64,000 nt of DNA from Micrasema longulum. Taxonomy: Eukaryota; Arthropoda; Insecta; Trichoptera; Brachycentridae. Position numbers and translations under genes: made by a program. Shown piece by piece: positions 23,531 through 35,070 of the stretch. The stretch spans positions 62,001 to 126,000 of the forward strand of contig JAGVSM010000504.1 of the NCBI GenBank assembly GCA_022494885.1, read 5' to 3'. Each line of letters begins with the position of its first letter. The stretch's first letter is position 1. The notes under the pieces are model-generated. The model made no database searches. It was not told the DNA's origin and saw only the letters and a program-made list of their open reading frames with translations.

Positions 23531-24129
23531 ATTATTGTTAGTTATTTTAAAAAACATTATCATATTCTGAGGTAATCTTACTTTTAAGTTAGCAAAGGGA
23601 CTTACCGAACAAAATTATTTGAAGTAGTGTATGAATACCCAATTTTCACATAGATAAACTATCTAACTTCAATATTGTATTATTTGAAAACGTTAATTTC
23701 TTTAATTTACTACCATATCTGCAAGTTTATCTTTATAAGGAAATTTAGGATTTATTTCACCCTTGCTTCGGGCTTGCGGTATAATAATTGTATTACTTGC
23801 AAAGTTAGGTATGGTCCAGAGATATCAATGCACAGACAGCTGTACGTTGCATAATAGACTATCGTGTTATTTTTAATTAATAAATTTGAATAAACAAAAT
23901 TTTACTCATTCATTTGATTACGAGTGCGGGATTAGTTGTCCCTAAAAATAATGGCTAAAACACATTTTGCAAGAATTATAAATAGTTACGTGCCTTACTA
24001 TTTATGTATATTGGGTTAAGCGTTAAAATTACAAACTTGCGTGATTAACGTATATTTGTGCTTTCTTAAAAGGCTTATTTCACACGCATCGAAAAAATCT
24101 ACAAGACAAGACTCGGCAAAATTAAGGTG

Positions 24130-24345
24130 GATCGACCGAGGCGCCGCGCCGCGCCTTGAGGCAGTTTGTTAGACGACCAACTGTATAACTGGCATTGCGT
24201 GTTCGACTCCCGCTAGTTGTAAGAAAAAAACCCTAAAAAGATTTTTGCTCAATTGGTCTGAATTTTGTGGTGTATTTTTCATAACTTCTTTCCATATCAT
24301 CTCTTTCCCACCTGCTGAGAAGCATCAGCTTAGGGAGTTATTATT
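24130..24345 (+). repeat. SINE family C, tRNA-derived
   Basis: Head: GAGGCAGTTTGTTAGACGAC with B-box GTGTTCGACTCCCGC at about 24201-24215. Body: GCTCAATTGGTCTGAATTTTG, TGGTGTATTTTTCATAAC, TTTCCATATC, CCCACCTGCTGAGAAGC and TTAGGGAGTTATT. Body-related copies are at 40899-41105 (minus) and 49668-49795 (plus). Confidence 0.72.
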
Positions 24346-26411
24346 TTTTCAATGTCTATTTAATGTTTTTTAATATTGAAAACGTATTTGTTTTTATTAT
24401 TGTTTATTTGATTGTAATAATAAATAAAGTGTATAAGTAGTGTGTATCCTAAGTCGTTTTGTTTAGAACAAGAATGTTTTGATTCTCTTAAGCTGGAACG
24501 CCGTATCTAGAATATTCCCTACAGCTATAATAATATGTTCTCTGTCCTGAAAATTACCTTCGCAGATATATTGAATTCTTCTTTCCTCTTCCTTCCATCG
24601 ATGTTTTCCTACCCGTTCTACGAGCAAGACAAGGATCAGATGTGTCGTGTTGTTAGATGGTAATAGAGATTGAGATTTTATGCTCCTGGCTTGAAGCCAA
24701 CGCTTATCGCTCTCTAAAGCTGTCCGTCATTTTTGTAGTAGCCTACTCGATAGAGATTTACAAAACAAGCTTTCTGAAGACCTTTTTACGGTCATTTATA
24801 TAAATTTTCCTGCCATAATTAATTACTGCTTTATTCACCCAATGAAATCTACAGACGATGTTAGCAAAGCCATAAATGGCAGCCGTAAAATTATATGGTG
24901 AAAATGAAATGATTTTAAACTAGTTTTATGGACTAACATTATTATTTTATTTAAACAATGAAATTCATTCCTTAACCACACAGTAATTTAAGCTTTAATT
25001 ATCATTGAACAAATTTTTTAAAAAGTTATCTATTATTTACAATAAGTATGCAAATCTTATTAAATAGTTAAATTGTACGTACCGTTCTTAATTAATCAAG
25101 AACGGTACGTACAATTTCTACAAATTTCTCTAAAATAGTAACATTTAACATTTATCTAATCCCAATTTATAAAAACTCAATTTTGTAATGCATTCGATTT
25201 TAATTGTATTTAAATTGTTTTGTACCTGCTATGTTAACTGTGTTTACATGTTTACTGTTTCGTAAATGAGTGGAATTTCCTACTCCGAGTATATAGTCAC
25301 TTTTAAATCCATTACTTTAATAATTATTCATTTATTTAATTGATAATTTATCAGACGCAACTTGCAAGCTAATGAAGCCAGAGTAGGCATTGTCTTAGTC
25401 ATCTTTCAAATTAATAATATTAAACTTGATAAATGCCGGAAATTAAATTTTTGTTACAGATTTAAGTAAAGTTTAAATATGTTGTTATTAATATGCCTTA
25501 TTTATTACTATATATATGTATTCACCAGGGGCGAACCGTGTATAGAAGCGATTATGCATAGCTTATATACCATTATATTTGACTAACCATAAAAATGTTT
25601 TATTGTAACTTTATTTAGAGAAAAACAAATAAATAACTACTATTTATTTTAAATCATTTTCACCGTTTGTATTTTTATCCTAATAAAAATATAAATTTTA
25701 ATAAAGCGTGCCCAGCGCCTGCGGTGAGCCAAGAAACAAGCCGATTATTCCTGCTTATTTTTTCATACAAATAAGTATACTATATTTTTAATGTATTAAC
25801 CCCAGTGCGGGTTTTTTCTCCTAGATTAAACTTGCAGATTACACAAATTATTTGAAGATTCTTGATTTGGATAACAGTATTTCAAACATTGTTTCATAAG
25901 GACTATTTTTTTTTAGATGGTACTTTTGACATAAGACCATAATTACTTTCATGCGTCCTATTGCGGGACATACAGCACTCCACGCGGCCGTTTTTAGCAC
26001 TAGTTATTACTAGAACAATGCGGCCAGTTGACATTTCAATTGAATACCTAATATCAACTGAATTCACAGTGGTATTTTTTATTTATTTTTCAATGAATTA
26101 TAAATTAAAGTAATGGATAATATATCTATATAATATAATATATCACGAAATTACATCGTTTGAGTTGATTTCGTGGATGAGAGTTGTTGTATTACACAGA
26201 ACCACAGAAAAATATCAATTTATAGCATATATTACATACATTATATTATGTACCTCCTATGTAGGTACAAATATATGATATTTTTTTATAGCTTACCTGT
26301 AAAAAAAATACCATTCGCCACTGGTATTCACCCAGAGGGCTTTTACATGGCAAGTGCAAGATTCAGGCGTCTCATGGTATAACAAGACAATATGTAAGTC
26401 TAATAAGTATG
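24346..26411. other. No gene; contains one perfect hairpin
   Basis: AT-rich non-coding DNA with no recognised ORF. The only clear structure is the hairpin at 25070-25117. Confidence 0.4.
25070..25117. repeat. Perfect 20-bp-arm hairpin
   Basis: AAATTGTACGTACCGTTCTT at 25070-25089 is followed by an 8-base loop (AATTAATC) and its exact reverse complement at 25098-25117. No mismatch in 20 pairs. Either a very small foldback insertion or the core of a longer, decayed one. Confidence 0.9.
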
Positions 26412-26756
26412 TATTTTTATTTATATCCCTACAGAGATGAGGTAGAATTTTTTCTAATTCAAGGTTCAGGATTATGGATATTCGAGCGTTTACAGGGCTT
26501 ATGACCTGTCATTGGCTGGGTTAAGTGGCCACTTTATGTAGGTACTACAACATTCCCCATTACGCTTATTTAGCGAATATCCACACCAGGTAACATTTTT
26601 GGTTTTTGTATATATGCTACGAATCAAAAACCCATCCACAAGCGAGTTGGAAGTAAACGCTTGGAAAAACGACTGTGAACGCTCGAATATCCATAATCCT
26701 GAACCTTGAATTTGAAAAAATTCTACCTCATCTCTGTAGGGATATAAATAAAAATA
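26412..26756. mobile_element. Foldback MITE related to family A
   Basis: Arms of about 75 bp with one mismatch seen, beginning TATTTTTATTTATATCCCTA and continuing CAGAGATGAGGTAGAATTT and GGATTATGGATATTCGAGCG. The left interior contains family A landmarks GGGCTTATGACCTGTCATTG and AGTGGCCACTTT, while the interior right half is unrelated. The three overlapping short ORFs here are by-products of the arms. Confidence 0.82.
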
Positions 26757-26976
26757 TATACCTACTCCCGTCTTGGGAGAAAATCCAGATTTGTGTGCAG
26801 GTACACGAACCAAAAAATGTTAATAAGTATGTGTCTAATAAACGGCCTTTTTTAAAGTATCGAATTACATTATGCTGTAGGATATATTTACTATATACAT
26901 ACATAATAAAAATATATCGCATAAAAGTAGGTAGATATACAATCAATCATTGAATTACTTTTTTTAAAGAATTTCA

Positions 26977-27200
26977 TTCTGACGTATTTAATGGATTCAG
27001 AATGTATGATGGAAAAGTTTGTCTTAAAAACCATAATTGTCACGAATGAACTATTTTTCCTTAGATTTTTCAAGTGATCACCGCAGTTGTACTGAGTAAC
27101 TTATAACTTATATTATTTAATTAAATGAAATCATAAATATTAAAAAATATTTTTTTAACGACAGATTATATAACTCTGATATAATTGGCTGATTCATGCG
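26977..27200. repeat. Diverged direct duplication, copy 1
   Basis: Landmarks in order: TTCTGACGTATTTAATGG, ATTCAGAATGTATGATGG, CTTAAAAACCATAATTGTCAC, TTAGATTTTTCAAG..ATCACCG. The same order recurs 486 bp downstream. No coding potential. Confidence 0.6.
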
Positions 27201-27462
27201 ATCACTTTAAATAATCGTGACAATAACCTGAACGTCCGTGTTAATCTATCACTTTTTCCATCTAATAAACTACCTACTTTACATCTTCGAAGTGGAAGTC
27301 GAAGTTAGTCATAAAAAAAACACTTTCTTCGTTTCTACAACCATCGTTTGAGGAAACACGCTATTTGGAGCATCATCTGAACGGAAACGGATGTGAGTCA
27401 AGTAAAATGAAAGAGAAAATGTTAAATCTTTGGCTACTGAATCATATTTTTTATTCTGAACA

Positions 27463-27680
27463 TTCTGACGTGTCTAATGGAATTCGGAATATGTAGATAT
27501 AATTGGAAGAGCTTGCCTTACTTAAAACCTTAATTGTCACAAATCATAACTTTTTTAATAGATTTTTAAAATTATCACCGAGTCATACTTAGTTTATTAT
27601 ATCCTTTAATGAAAGAAAATAATAAATATTATTTTCACCTAACGTACTATAGAACTTGAAGACTACATAAGTATCGAATG
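27463..27680. repeat. Diverged direct duplication, copy 2
   Basis: Counterpart of 26977-27200: TTCTGACGTGTCTAATGG, ATTCGGAATATGTAG, CTTAAAACCTTAATTGTCAC, ATAGATTTTTAAA..ATCACCG. Same orientation. Either an old tandem duplication or two copies of an unnamed repeat. Confidence 0.6.
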
Positions 27681-29608
27681 TTTAATTAAAAATAAAATAA
27701 AATGTTTGTTTTTTTCTTTTGTTTTTATTGTAAAATATGCAGAATTCACCATAAAATATTAATGTTTATAAAAGGACATGAAGCACTAATTTTGTGATTT
27801 TCCATGTTAAATTTCAATATTAGAACAAATAAGGTGCTTAAACAATAATGTATTTTATGAATTTGCTTATCAACTAATGAAAAATAATCACTCTTTTGAT
27901 AGTTGCAATGGATTAAGTTTTTTTCATGTTTGTAATGAAAGCGATAAGATAGTTTGAAAATAAGGAAAGCTGTAAATAATAATCTTCCCATAATTAATGA
28001 CCAAATTTAAGATTTAAATGACAGTAATTGACAGACTTTACTAAAAATCGTTAATAGTTAAAATATTATTCAATAATATAATACCTAATTTCAACGTACT
28101 TACACTTTATTGTCAGAGTAAGTAATGCGTAACCTAGAGAGGAGCCCAAACGTAGGAAAACCATTCTATGACTATTGAGTAATAAGTTAGCTACAGTTCG
28201 CAGCAAAACAATGGGCCGTACTCAGGTCGAGAATTGTCAAATGGATATTAATTTGCATTGTAATTACTTTTCAATATGTACCTGTGTATTTATCATTGCA
28301 GGGTTATTCCAATTTATTTTTTCTATAATTCGCCTATATTTATTTTATAAAACTGAAAATACATGTTTGTGTTTATTTTTGTAATTATTTTTTCATTTGT
28401 TCACAATATATTTATGTTATATTTATTGACACATAAATCCCAACTCCATTGAACCAAAGTCCTGTGTTGAGTTTGTTTGTTTGTCCGTCACATCTCCAAA
28501 ATGGCGAGTCGTAGCGGCCTGAAATTCGGACACGTCATTAAAATGCGATTTCAAGGTTAACGTTGCTTTTTTCGAGTAAAATTTTGATCGATCTTTACTC
28601 GATAAAAACTCAAACTTTGTATGGATGCCTAGTGCAACTCTGATATATTGCCAATAATCAACTGTCATTATCAACAGTAAACATACTTTAATTCACAAAT
28701 GTATCCCCTAAATTGAGAAAAAAATCTGAAGTAAATATGTTAATATAAGGAAAGTTTTTAAGCAACATAATACACGTGTCGGGACAATAAATGCCAAAAA
28801 TCAATGTAAATCATGGAAAAACATTCGGAATCAATTACCTGTGAAAACTGACTCCTTTAACACCTTTGAATATCCAAGTTATTTACAAACAAAGCCAATC
28901 ACAGCTACAAAAGCATCCTATCGAACCGTTATGTATATGTTGTCAAATAAAACAAAATGGCCACCAATTGGTTGCTGGTCAACAGACCAACATCGCTTGC
29001 GTTCTATGAAACATAGTGTTAGGGCTTCTCTCTAAGTAACGCTTTATTACTTTGAGTATTATACACATATTATTTTCGGAGAGCAATTTTGGCATAGGCA
29101 TTCAAACTAAATACGTACTAGTTAAATGACTGAAACAATGATTGAATGAGATCAAATGCACATTGAAGATATCTATAAATATATGTATGTATTAAGTTAA
29201 TTGATAATGTGGAATATGCACAGGGTTGGAAAAATAATGAAATCTAAGACCTATTGCGTGATGTCTTATAAGTTTCAGGATAAAATTCATCTATGTTCCC
29301 ACAAGAATGTTACCATCATTCGGTATTCATTACAGCGGCAGCTTGTTTAGTATAATGTTGCCATAAGGATGATACTTTATTGAAATTTCTCCCGAGGAAT
29401 AGCGAAAATCTGATATCATTTACTTCAGTAGCTATTCGTTTGACATTGTTTATTTTTTATTTAATAAAATAGACAATGTTAATAAAAAAAAAACGTTTTT
29501 TAATCAATTTATTTTATATTTGAAGCACTAACTTTGTTGTTATTTATTATGATTAAAATTAAAATAAATCACCCCAATAACATTTTGAGTTTTTCCAATT
29601 AGTTATGA
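27681..29608. other. No recognisable gene
   Basis: AT-rich. 28440-28680 is a little richer, with TTTGTTTGTTTGTCCGTCAC and a small inverted repeat TCGAGTAAA..TTTACTCGA (28577-28607), perhaps an old repeat. ORFs 28423-28674 and 28841-29035 have no recognisable motifs. Confidence 0.4.
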
Positions 29609-29716
29609 TGAACAAATAACAACAGATAAATCCATGGATTTTTTTTTCCAAATGTTAAATAACTATTTATGTAAAAACATTCAATAATGTTCTCCATCTC
29701 TGTTATTATTTGTTAA
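29609..29716. mobile_element. Small MITE with family A-like ends
   Basis: Begins about AACAAATAACAACAGATAAA and ends, inverted, CCATCTCTGTTATTATTTGTT. The interior of about 65 bp is T-rich. Ends resemble those of 2299-2548, suggesting an internally deleted relative. Confidence 0.6.
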
Positions 29717-29750
29717 AACAATTTTTTAAAATCATGTTTAAAAAAAAATC

Positions 29751-29822
29751 TACCAACCGGTTTTAAGCTACACCAACTAGGTAAGTCGATTATACCTTAA
29801 AAAGTTCTGAAACCGGTTGGTA
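29751..29822. repeat. Short inverted repeat
   Basis: TACCAACCGGTTTT at 29751-29764 pairs with GAAACCGGTTGGTA at 29809-29822 around a loop of about 44 bases. Possibly a tiny foldback; no flanking duplication noted. Confidence 0.6.
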
Positions 29823-30681
29823 AAAAATAAGCCAATTAAAATAATTGGTTCAAATCAAAATGGGTTATTTTATTCTTAATTATTATGTTTTATTTATCTT
29901 GGACCAAAAGGCATATCTACAAAGCATTTTTAAAAATGTCTTTTGTCGCGTTTTTGTCAAAATGTGTTGCATAAAAAAAGTAAGGTTAACCAACCCATTA
30001 AGGCCGTTTTGACGAACAGGTCAAACCGCGCTAGAGCGGCAATGCGCAGCTCTGCGCGGCGCGTCGCGGCAACCCGAAATCTTATTTTTACTGTTTTAGA
30101 TTAAACAAACCGCGCTACAGCTGTGATATTCGCGCGGCACTCCGTACAAAATTTTGTTCTCCGCTCCATAGAAAAAAGTATGTTTTATTCTTTTCATATT
30201 AATTATGTTACTAATATTGTTTTATTTTTTTTTCAGGTAAGAAAATGAACAGGTGCGCTGTGTTAGTTTGATTATTGCAATACATAAGAGAGATAAAAGG
30301 AGGTGGTAAGAGCATATTTGAAATATTAATTTAATACATTGTAAATTGACATGGTGTTATCAATTTTTATTCATTTTTAATAAACTAACGCCTCTATTTA
30401 TTTTATGTTATTTACGCATGTGAACATCAAACAGAATCTTCTAAATCTCTAACGATCTTCCACATAAAGTTCAGCTTCGACAATATTATGAGATAGTCAC
30501 CTGACCTTTATAAATCTTTGATGGCTTACCGATAACTTTCGCTTCTCTCTATCATTGATCTTATTTATGATTTTTCACCATACATTTAACCAGTTTGAAT
30601 TATAATTTTACTACGCAAGAAAAAGTAAGTAAACAAATAACTTCATTCTAGTAATTAAATACAATTTATCAAATTTTTCAC
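29823..30681. other. No gene; GC-rich island at 30005-30165
   Basis: The island contains AACCGCGCTAGAGCGGC, GCTCTGCGCGGCGCGTCGCGG and a second CCGCGCTACAGC motif, standing out from AT-rich flanks. It could be regulatory or an old GC-rich repeat. TTTTTTTTCAGGTAAG at 30227-30241 looks like adjoining splice signals but has no coding context. Confidence 0.35.
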
Positions 30682-30755
30682 TAACCGCAGCGTATCTTTA
30701 AATTTTTTGTTACATGTATGAAAGTAAGATGGTCAGTCTTACGCTTTAGGTGCCA
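30682..30755 (-). repeat. SINE family A 3' segment fused to RTE fragment
   Basis: On the minus strand the sequence from CTGGCACCTAAAGCG through GATACGCTGCGGTTAG matches the 3' half of SINE A (compare 41360-41435). It starts exactly where the RTE coding sequence 30756-30974 stops matching its family. Confidence 0.6.
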
Positions 30756-30974
30756 GTCATAAATCTTTTTAGCCGTTCTTTCATCATTCATTCGCTCCAC
30801 ATGACCGAACCATCGCAAAAGACCTTTCTTAATTTGGTCGATAATGCTTAACTCAGCCTTGCATTCTGCTCTAATTTCGACATTAGGGCACCTATCATAC
30901 ATTGTTTTTCCGCACATTCGCCTGAGGGATCGTATTTTAACAGCATTCAGTCTACTTTCGTCCCTTTTTTTCAT
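30756..30974 (-). pseudogene. RTE-type LINE, RT C-terminal fragment
   Basis: An uninterrupted minus-strand frame reads ESRLNAVKIRSLRRMCGKT, MYDRCPNVEIRAECKAELS, IIDQIKKGLLRWFGHVERMN, DERTAKKIYD. It aligns by eye with the RTE copies at 34221 and 63489 but is clearly more divergent, so it is an older copy or subfamily. It covers only the C-terminal region and is joined directly to SINE A sequence at 30755/30756. Not functional alone. Confidence 0.8.
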
Positions 30975-31973
30975 GAAATAATACATGAATGTCCTAATAT
31001 TAACTAATCTTATTATTATTAAAATATATACTGATTATTAACATTTCTGAACTTCTATTTTTTTTAAATTTTGTAACTTTAATTTTGTACGAATTGGCTA
31101 CGGCCGTTAGTTATAATAATAAATTTAAAAAAACATACGCACACTAAAAAATAAAACTTTTTTAAACTCGAATACGATTACTTTTTAAGAGCTAACTTAT
31201 ATGCTACATACATGTTTTTTTAACTTACATTTAAATTTTTTTTGTTATCATATTTCTAATGGTATTTCCTTATAATATAGTTATATTTTACAGTTGTACA
31301 GCTCGGTGTATCAACGAGTTGCCTTTAGGAAATTTCACCTTACCTACGCGAACCGTTCAGTTTGAGAAAAATAAGATGTAAAAGTACATAGGTAATTTAG
31401 TTATTAATACAGAATCTTATAAATTTATACAAAATTAAAAATAAGAAAAAAACAATTAAAAATCTTCTTATACTATGAAAAGAGGATGGGAATAGGAAGG
31501 ATTTACAGTTATTATTTTTTTATGTTGATTTGCTTTTATTTATTATTCTCTTGTTCGAATGGTAATATTGCATCAAAATGAATGTAAAAATGTCGCACTA
31601 GCTGTACCTTGCGTTGGGAACGCGTGTATAAACGCATTATTGTATCTCCTTTTACGCGTAGTGACGACTTTCTATATCTGACAGATCTGGCGGCGTTGGC
31701 AAATATAGGCACGCATCAAAATCTACTCCTAACATGTTGCGCGGACGACGAACTGGCCGATAGCTTTCATTTTCATGTGTCAATCACTTATCTGCTCCAT
31801 GACCGCGCGAGCTGTTTGTCGCGTTCCCTCGAGTGTGGGTAGGGTTGCCAAATGAGTAAGAATAAAAAACAAAAATGATTTTATAATAAATCTATTTTAT
31901 TTTTTTAATTGTATGTTAAGTTTAAAAAATAAATATAAAACAACAGTTTTTAACCACTTACTAATTACTTTTT
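30975..31973. other. No gene; CpG-rich patch at 31605-31850
   Basis: AT-rich, then a patch rich in CG steps (GGAACGCGTG, TTTTACGCGTAG, GCGCGGACGACG, GACCGCGCGAGC). ORF 31609-31842 there has no recognisable motif. TAGGGTTGCCA at 31840-31850 looks like a hAT-type end, possibly paired with its inverse at 33811-33821. Confidence 0.35.
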
Positions 31974-32256
31974 CTCATCATCTTCATCATTCCTTTTCCA
32001 CACCTAATAGTGCATAGGGCACTGCATTGGTACACCAATCGCAGCGTATCTTAAAAAAAAAAAATCTTAAAAAAAATTGTTACATGAAGATAAGATTATC
32101 AGTCTTACGCTTCAGGTACCAGTCCAGAGACCATGATATATTCTGGTGTGAAAATACCCTATTAAATAAATATTTCATATCAACTATGTCGGGAATCGAA
32201 CCCGAGACCTCTTCCTTGGTAGGCAAACGCGATAACCATTTCACCACAAGGCCGAC
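31974..32256 (-). repeat. SINE family A, near full-length
   Basis: The minus-strand head carries B-box GGGTTCGATTCCCGAC; then the body AAATATTTATTTAATAGGG, CTGGTACCTGAAGCGTAAG, GATACGCTGCGATTGGTG; then GGTGTGGAAAAGG and a degenerate (GATGAT)n tail. AATTACTTTTTCT before and AATTGTTTTTTCT after it may be a decayed target duplication. The plus ORF 32027-32329 is a by-product of the SINE. Confidence 0.78.
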
Positions 32257-32880
32257 AATTGTTTTTTCTACCGACCGATCTCAAAGCTACACAAGTTTCT
32301 TTATCAAGGTATACTTAACTAATGAATAATATCCTATTTTATTTTAACAGTGATTCCTAAATATTACATCGTTACATATGGAGCTAATAAGCCAAGTCTT
32401 TTTTTCATGTTGTTATTTTAAATATGGGAAGAGTGAAGTGAAATGGATACGATCTTTAAAACTAGACAGGAGTGGGCGTGGACTGAAAGATATATTGTTT
32501 ATTTGATTATTTACAATTTTTACTCACGGCGACCCTACTGATAGTTTCGACCCCTTAATGTACATTTGATACGTACATAATTATTTTATCAAATCGTTTT
32601 TAGACCTAAGTACCAGTTGTTGTACGAATTCGATTTATATCGGGCATTTCTGCTATTTATATAAACGCGTCGTTAAAGTGTTTTAAATACAGTTTTAACA
32701 GATGAAAAAATGAGGTAGTTATTAATACGCATATTTAACAAACACATACTTTGTACATATTTATATTGTGTTTTTTGACTCGATTTACAAAATATTAGCT
32801 CGATCCAAAACGCAGTGGTGGTATGAAGCTAGTGAGAAATAAACATATGTTTAAAACTTCCCTAATGGGGCGAAACATTC

Positions 32881-33315
32881 GTTCATTAGGGATCAACTTG
32901 TAAGTATTTTTTCCACACCACTACAACAAGAAGGCTCAAATACAGTGATAAATTGCAACCGCCCTGGGCTAAGAAAAATCACATTGAACTAGTAATGCGC
33001 CTCAAATCCATTCTACGCAAACAGCGCACTCAATTCGGCGAACGCGCATTTGCGGTCTCAGGCCCTACGGCATTAAATGCTCTCCTAGCAGAGTGTGATA
33101 ACAAACTGTGATAGTGAAGAGATGTTTCGGAATAAACTTAAAACCCACTTGTTCTCTAAATCATTTGAATAAATCCTTAGCATCTGGTCACAAAGTTCAT
33201 TGTTTTTCTTTAATTAAAAAAATTAATATATATCTTCATATAATCACTTTGTAAAGCGCCCTGGAGGTTTTTATATTACGAAAATGGCGCCATATAAGTT
33301 ATCCATAATAATAAT
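32881..33315 (+). pseudogene. L2/CR1-type LINE, RT C-terminus and 3' tail
   Basis: Frame 1 from about 32927 reads RRLKYSDKLQPPWAKKNHIE, then LVMRLKSILRKQRTQFGERA and FAVSGPTALNALLAECDNKL before consecutive stops near 33110. A second frame then gives MFRNKLKTHLFSKSFE and a stop at about 33169. The order 'GERAFAV.GP..WN.LP ... FK..LKTHLF' is the usual C-terminus of CR1/L2-group LINEs. The 3' UTR ends AAGCGCCCTGGAGG, ATGGCGCCATATAAG and (AATAAT)n at 33306-33319, the classic short-unit tail. Strongly 5'-truncated with at least two lesions. Confidence 0.8.
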
Positions 33316-33371
33316 AATCACAAACACGACGCCGACGATCATAAGATGATGTTTTAAAATTGATGGCCTCT

Positions 33372-33706
33372 TTACTTATTTATTTTAAAGAAACAAACAG
33401 TCGACAATGATATAGTTACATTAAAAAAAATACAGTTTAAAGACAGACCAGCAATGTTTCTAAATAAAAATCATACATATTGTTAAATTGTGTTACAACA
33501 AAAGGGAGTGTTTATGTGTATTTCTATGAGAGTAAGTGTAGATGTGTGTTTATGTGTATTATTGTAGGAGTAAGTGTTCAGGTGTGTGTAAGTGTGAGCA
33601 TTATTAAATAGTAAGTGGGATCGTATCGCAGCCAGAAATTAGGAGTCTTAATTTATGTTAAAATAAATTAAGGGGCATGTAAAATATATCTATAGATGAA
33701 AAAAAA
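33372..33706 (-). repeat. LINE 3' tail repeat, copy 2
   Basis: Nearly colinear with 23205-23530: ACAAACAGTCGACAATGA, GACAGACCAGCA, GATGTGTGTTTATGTG, GATCGTATCGCAGCCAGAAA, AAATTAAGGGGCATG. It has a slightly longer TGTG-rich block. Minus orientation inferred from the (AAAT)n-like end at 33373. Confidence 0.65.
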
Positions 33707-33809
33707 GCATTATAGTTAGAGCAAGAACGATAGAGGAAAGAGTGTTGTGCATAGTTAGTACTTAACACCAAACGTAAAAAAACGGGTTGTCTGTTCTAAA
33801 ACCGGACAT

Positions 33810-34000
33810 CTGGCAACCCTAGGTATAGCCCTTGTACGTCAGGTAGACATCTTCGCGAGGAAAAGTTCCTATAAATAATACATCAGCAGAGCCGCTGCGA
33901 GATGCGCGAGATTCGCGCATCGGCGCAGTGGGGAAAGCCGCAAGATTGCAGATACAAGATAGTCTAGCCACCTAGCCACCTAGCCAACGTTCTAATAATA
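33810..34000. repeat. hAT-like end and short tandem repeat
   Basis: TGGCAACCCTAG at 33811-33822 is an inverted partner for TAGGGTTGCCA at 31840. CTAGCCACC is repeated about three times at 33964-33990. Between them is a moderately GC-rich stretch without ORF. Confidence 0.4.
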
Positions 34001-34220
34001 TAAGTATCTGGTGTTACATATATTCATTTATTTGTTCGGTTTATTTATGTTCAACGGGCCCTTTCAACTCAGGCGAATAAAAACATAAAGGACATTTACG
34101 AGTAAATTCAAGCAATAAAATATTAAACATTTCATTTGTAGAAACGAGAATATTGAAATTGGACCAAAGTAAACTGTATGATATATTTAAATATAACATT
34201 AAAAACAAATGACATGAGTT

Positions 34221-35070
34221 AATGGGGGATTCACATCTTGGTTTGCGATCTCAAAAGGCGTAAAACAGGGATGTATAATGTCACCATGGTTGTTTAATCT
34301 ATACATGGACAACTGTATGAAAGAGATAGAATGTATGCGTATTGGAGCAAAAATTGATAGTTTTTCAGTAAGCTGCTTGTTGTATGCTGATGATGCAGTT
34401 CTGTTAGCAAGCAGCAAGGATGATTTGCAACAAATAGTCTCTAGAATGTATGATGTATGCCTGGAGAGCGAATTGGCGATGAACGAAAGTAAGTCAAAAG
34501 TGATGGTATTTGAAAGGGATAGTGAGGTTACTGACTGCATAATAAATGTAAACAACGAATGTCTCGAACGAGAATTTGGGTATCTAAGAAGCATGTTTTC
34601 AAAAGATGGAAGAGTAGAAAAAGATGTTGAAAGGAGAGTGAATGCGGGCAACAAAATGAACGGAGATCTAAGCACAGTTTATAAAAATAAGTCAATCGAA
34701 GTTAAACTTGCAGTGCACAACGGAGTTTTAGTCCCAACACTTATGTTTGGAAGTGAAACATGGAACTGGTAGAGGAAGGATAGAAACCGAATGAACGCGG
34801 TTGAAATGCGATCTCTTAGACGAATGTGTGGAAAAATCAATGTATGACAGGGTTACGAATGATGAAATCAGGCGAGAGTGTAAATCAGAGTCAAGTATAA
34901 TTGATAAGGTTAAGAAAGGGTCTCTGAGATGGTTTGGTCACGTAGAACGAATGGACGACGAAAGAATGGTAAAACAAGTATATATGGTGAAAATGAACGG
35001 TAACGTGAGACGAGGACGACCAAGAAAGGCGTGGCATGATCAGATAAACCAAAATCTTAAGCCAGGATAG
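34221..35070 (+). pseudogene. RTE reverse transcriptase, central to C-terminal part
   Basis: Frame 3 opens with GGFTSWFAISKGVKQGCIMS PWLFNLYMD wording split across the RT palm; the catalytic YADD lies at about 34383-34394 (LLYADDAVLLAS). It continues through LAMNESKSKVMVFERD, FGYLRSMFSKDGRVEKDVER and HNGVLVPTLMFGSETWNW to a TAG at 34770 where related copies have CAG (Gln). After RSLRRMCGK one extra A near 34831 shifts the frame, and frame 1 continues SMYDRVTNDEIRRECKSESS, SLRWFGHVERMDDERMVKQV and RRGRPRKAWHDQI to a stop at 35068. About 74 bp present in the 17000 copy are missing at the end. One nonsense, one frameshift and one deletion mean it is dead but young-looking. Confidence 0.9.

Noticed and set aside
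30227..30245. Splice acceptor/donor pair suggesting an exon
   Set aside because: CAG and GTAAG adjoin with no exon between, and no coding frame lies nearby.
34199..34675. 158-codon minus-strand ORF
   Set aside because: Entirely antisense to the RTE reverse transcriptase with YADD motif.
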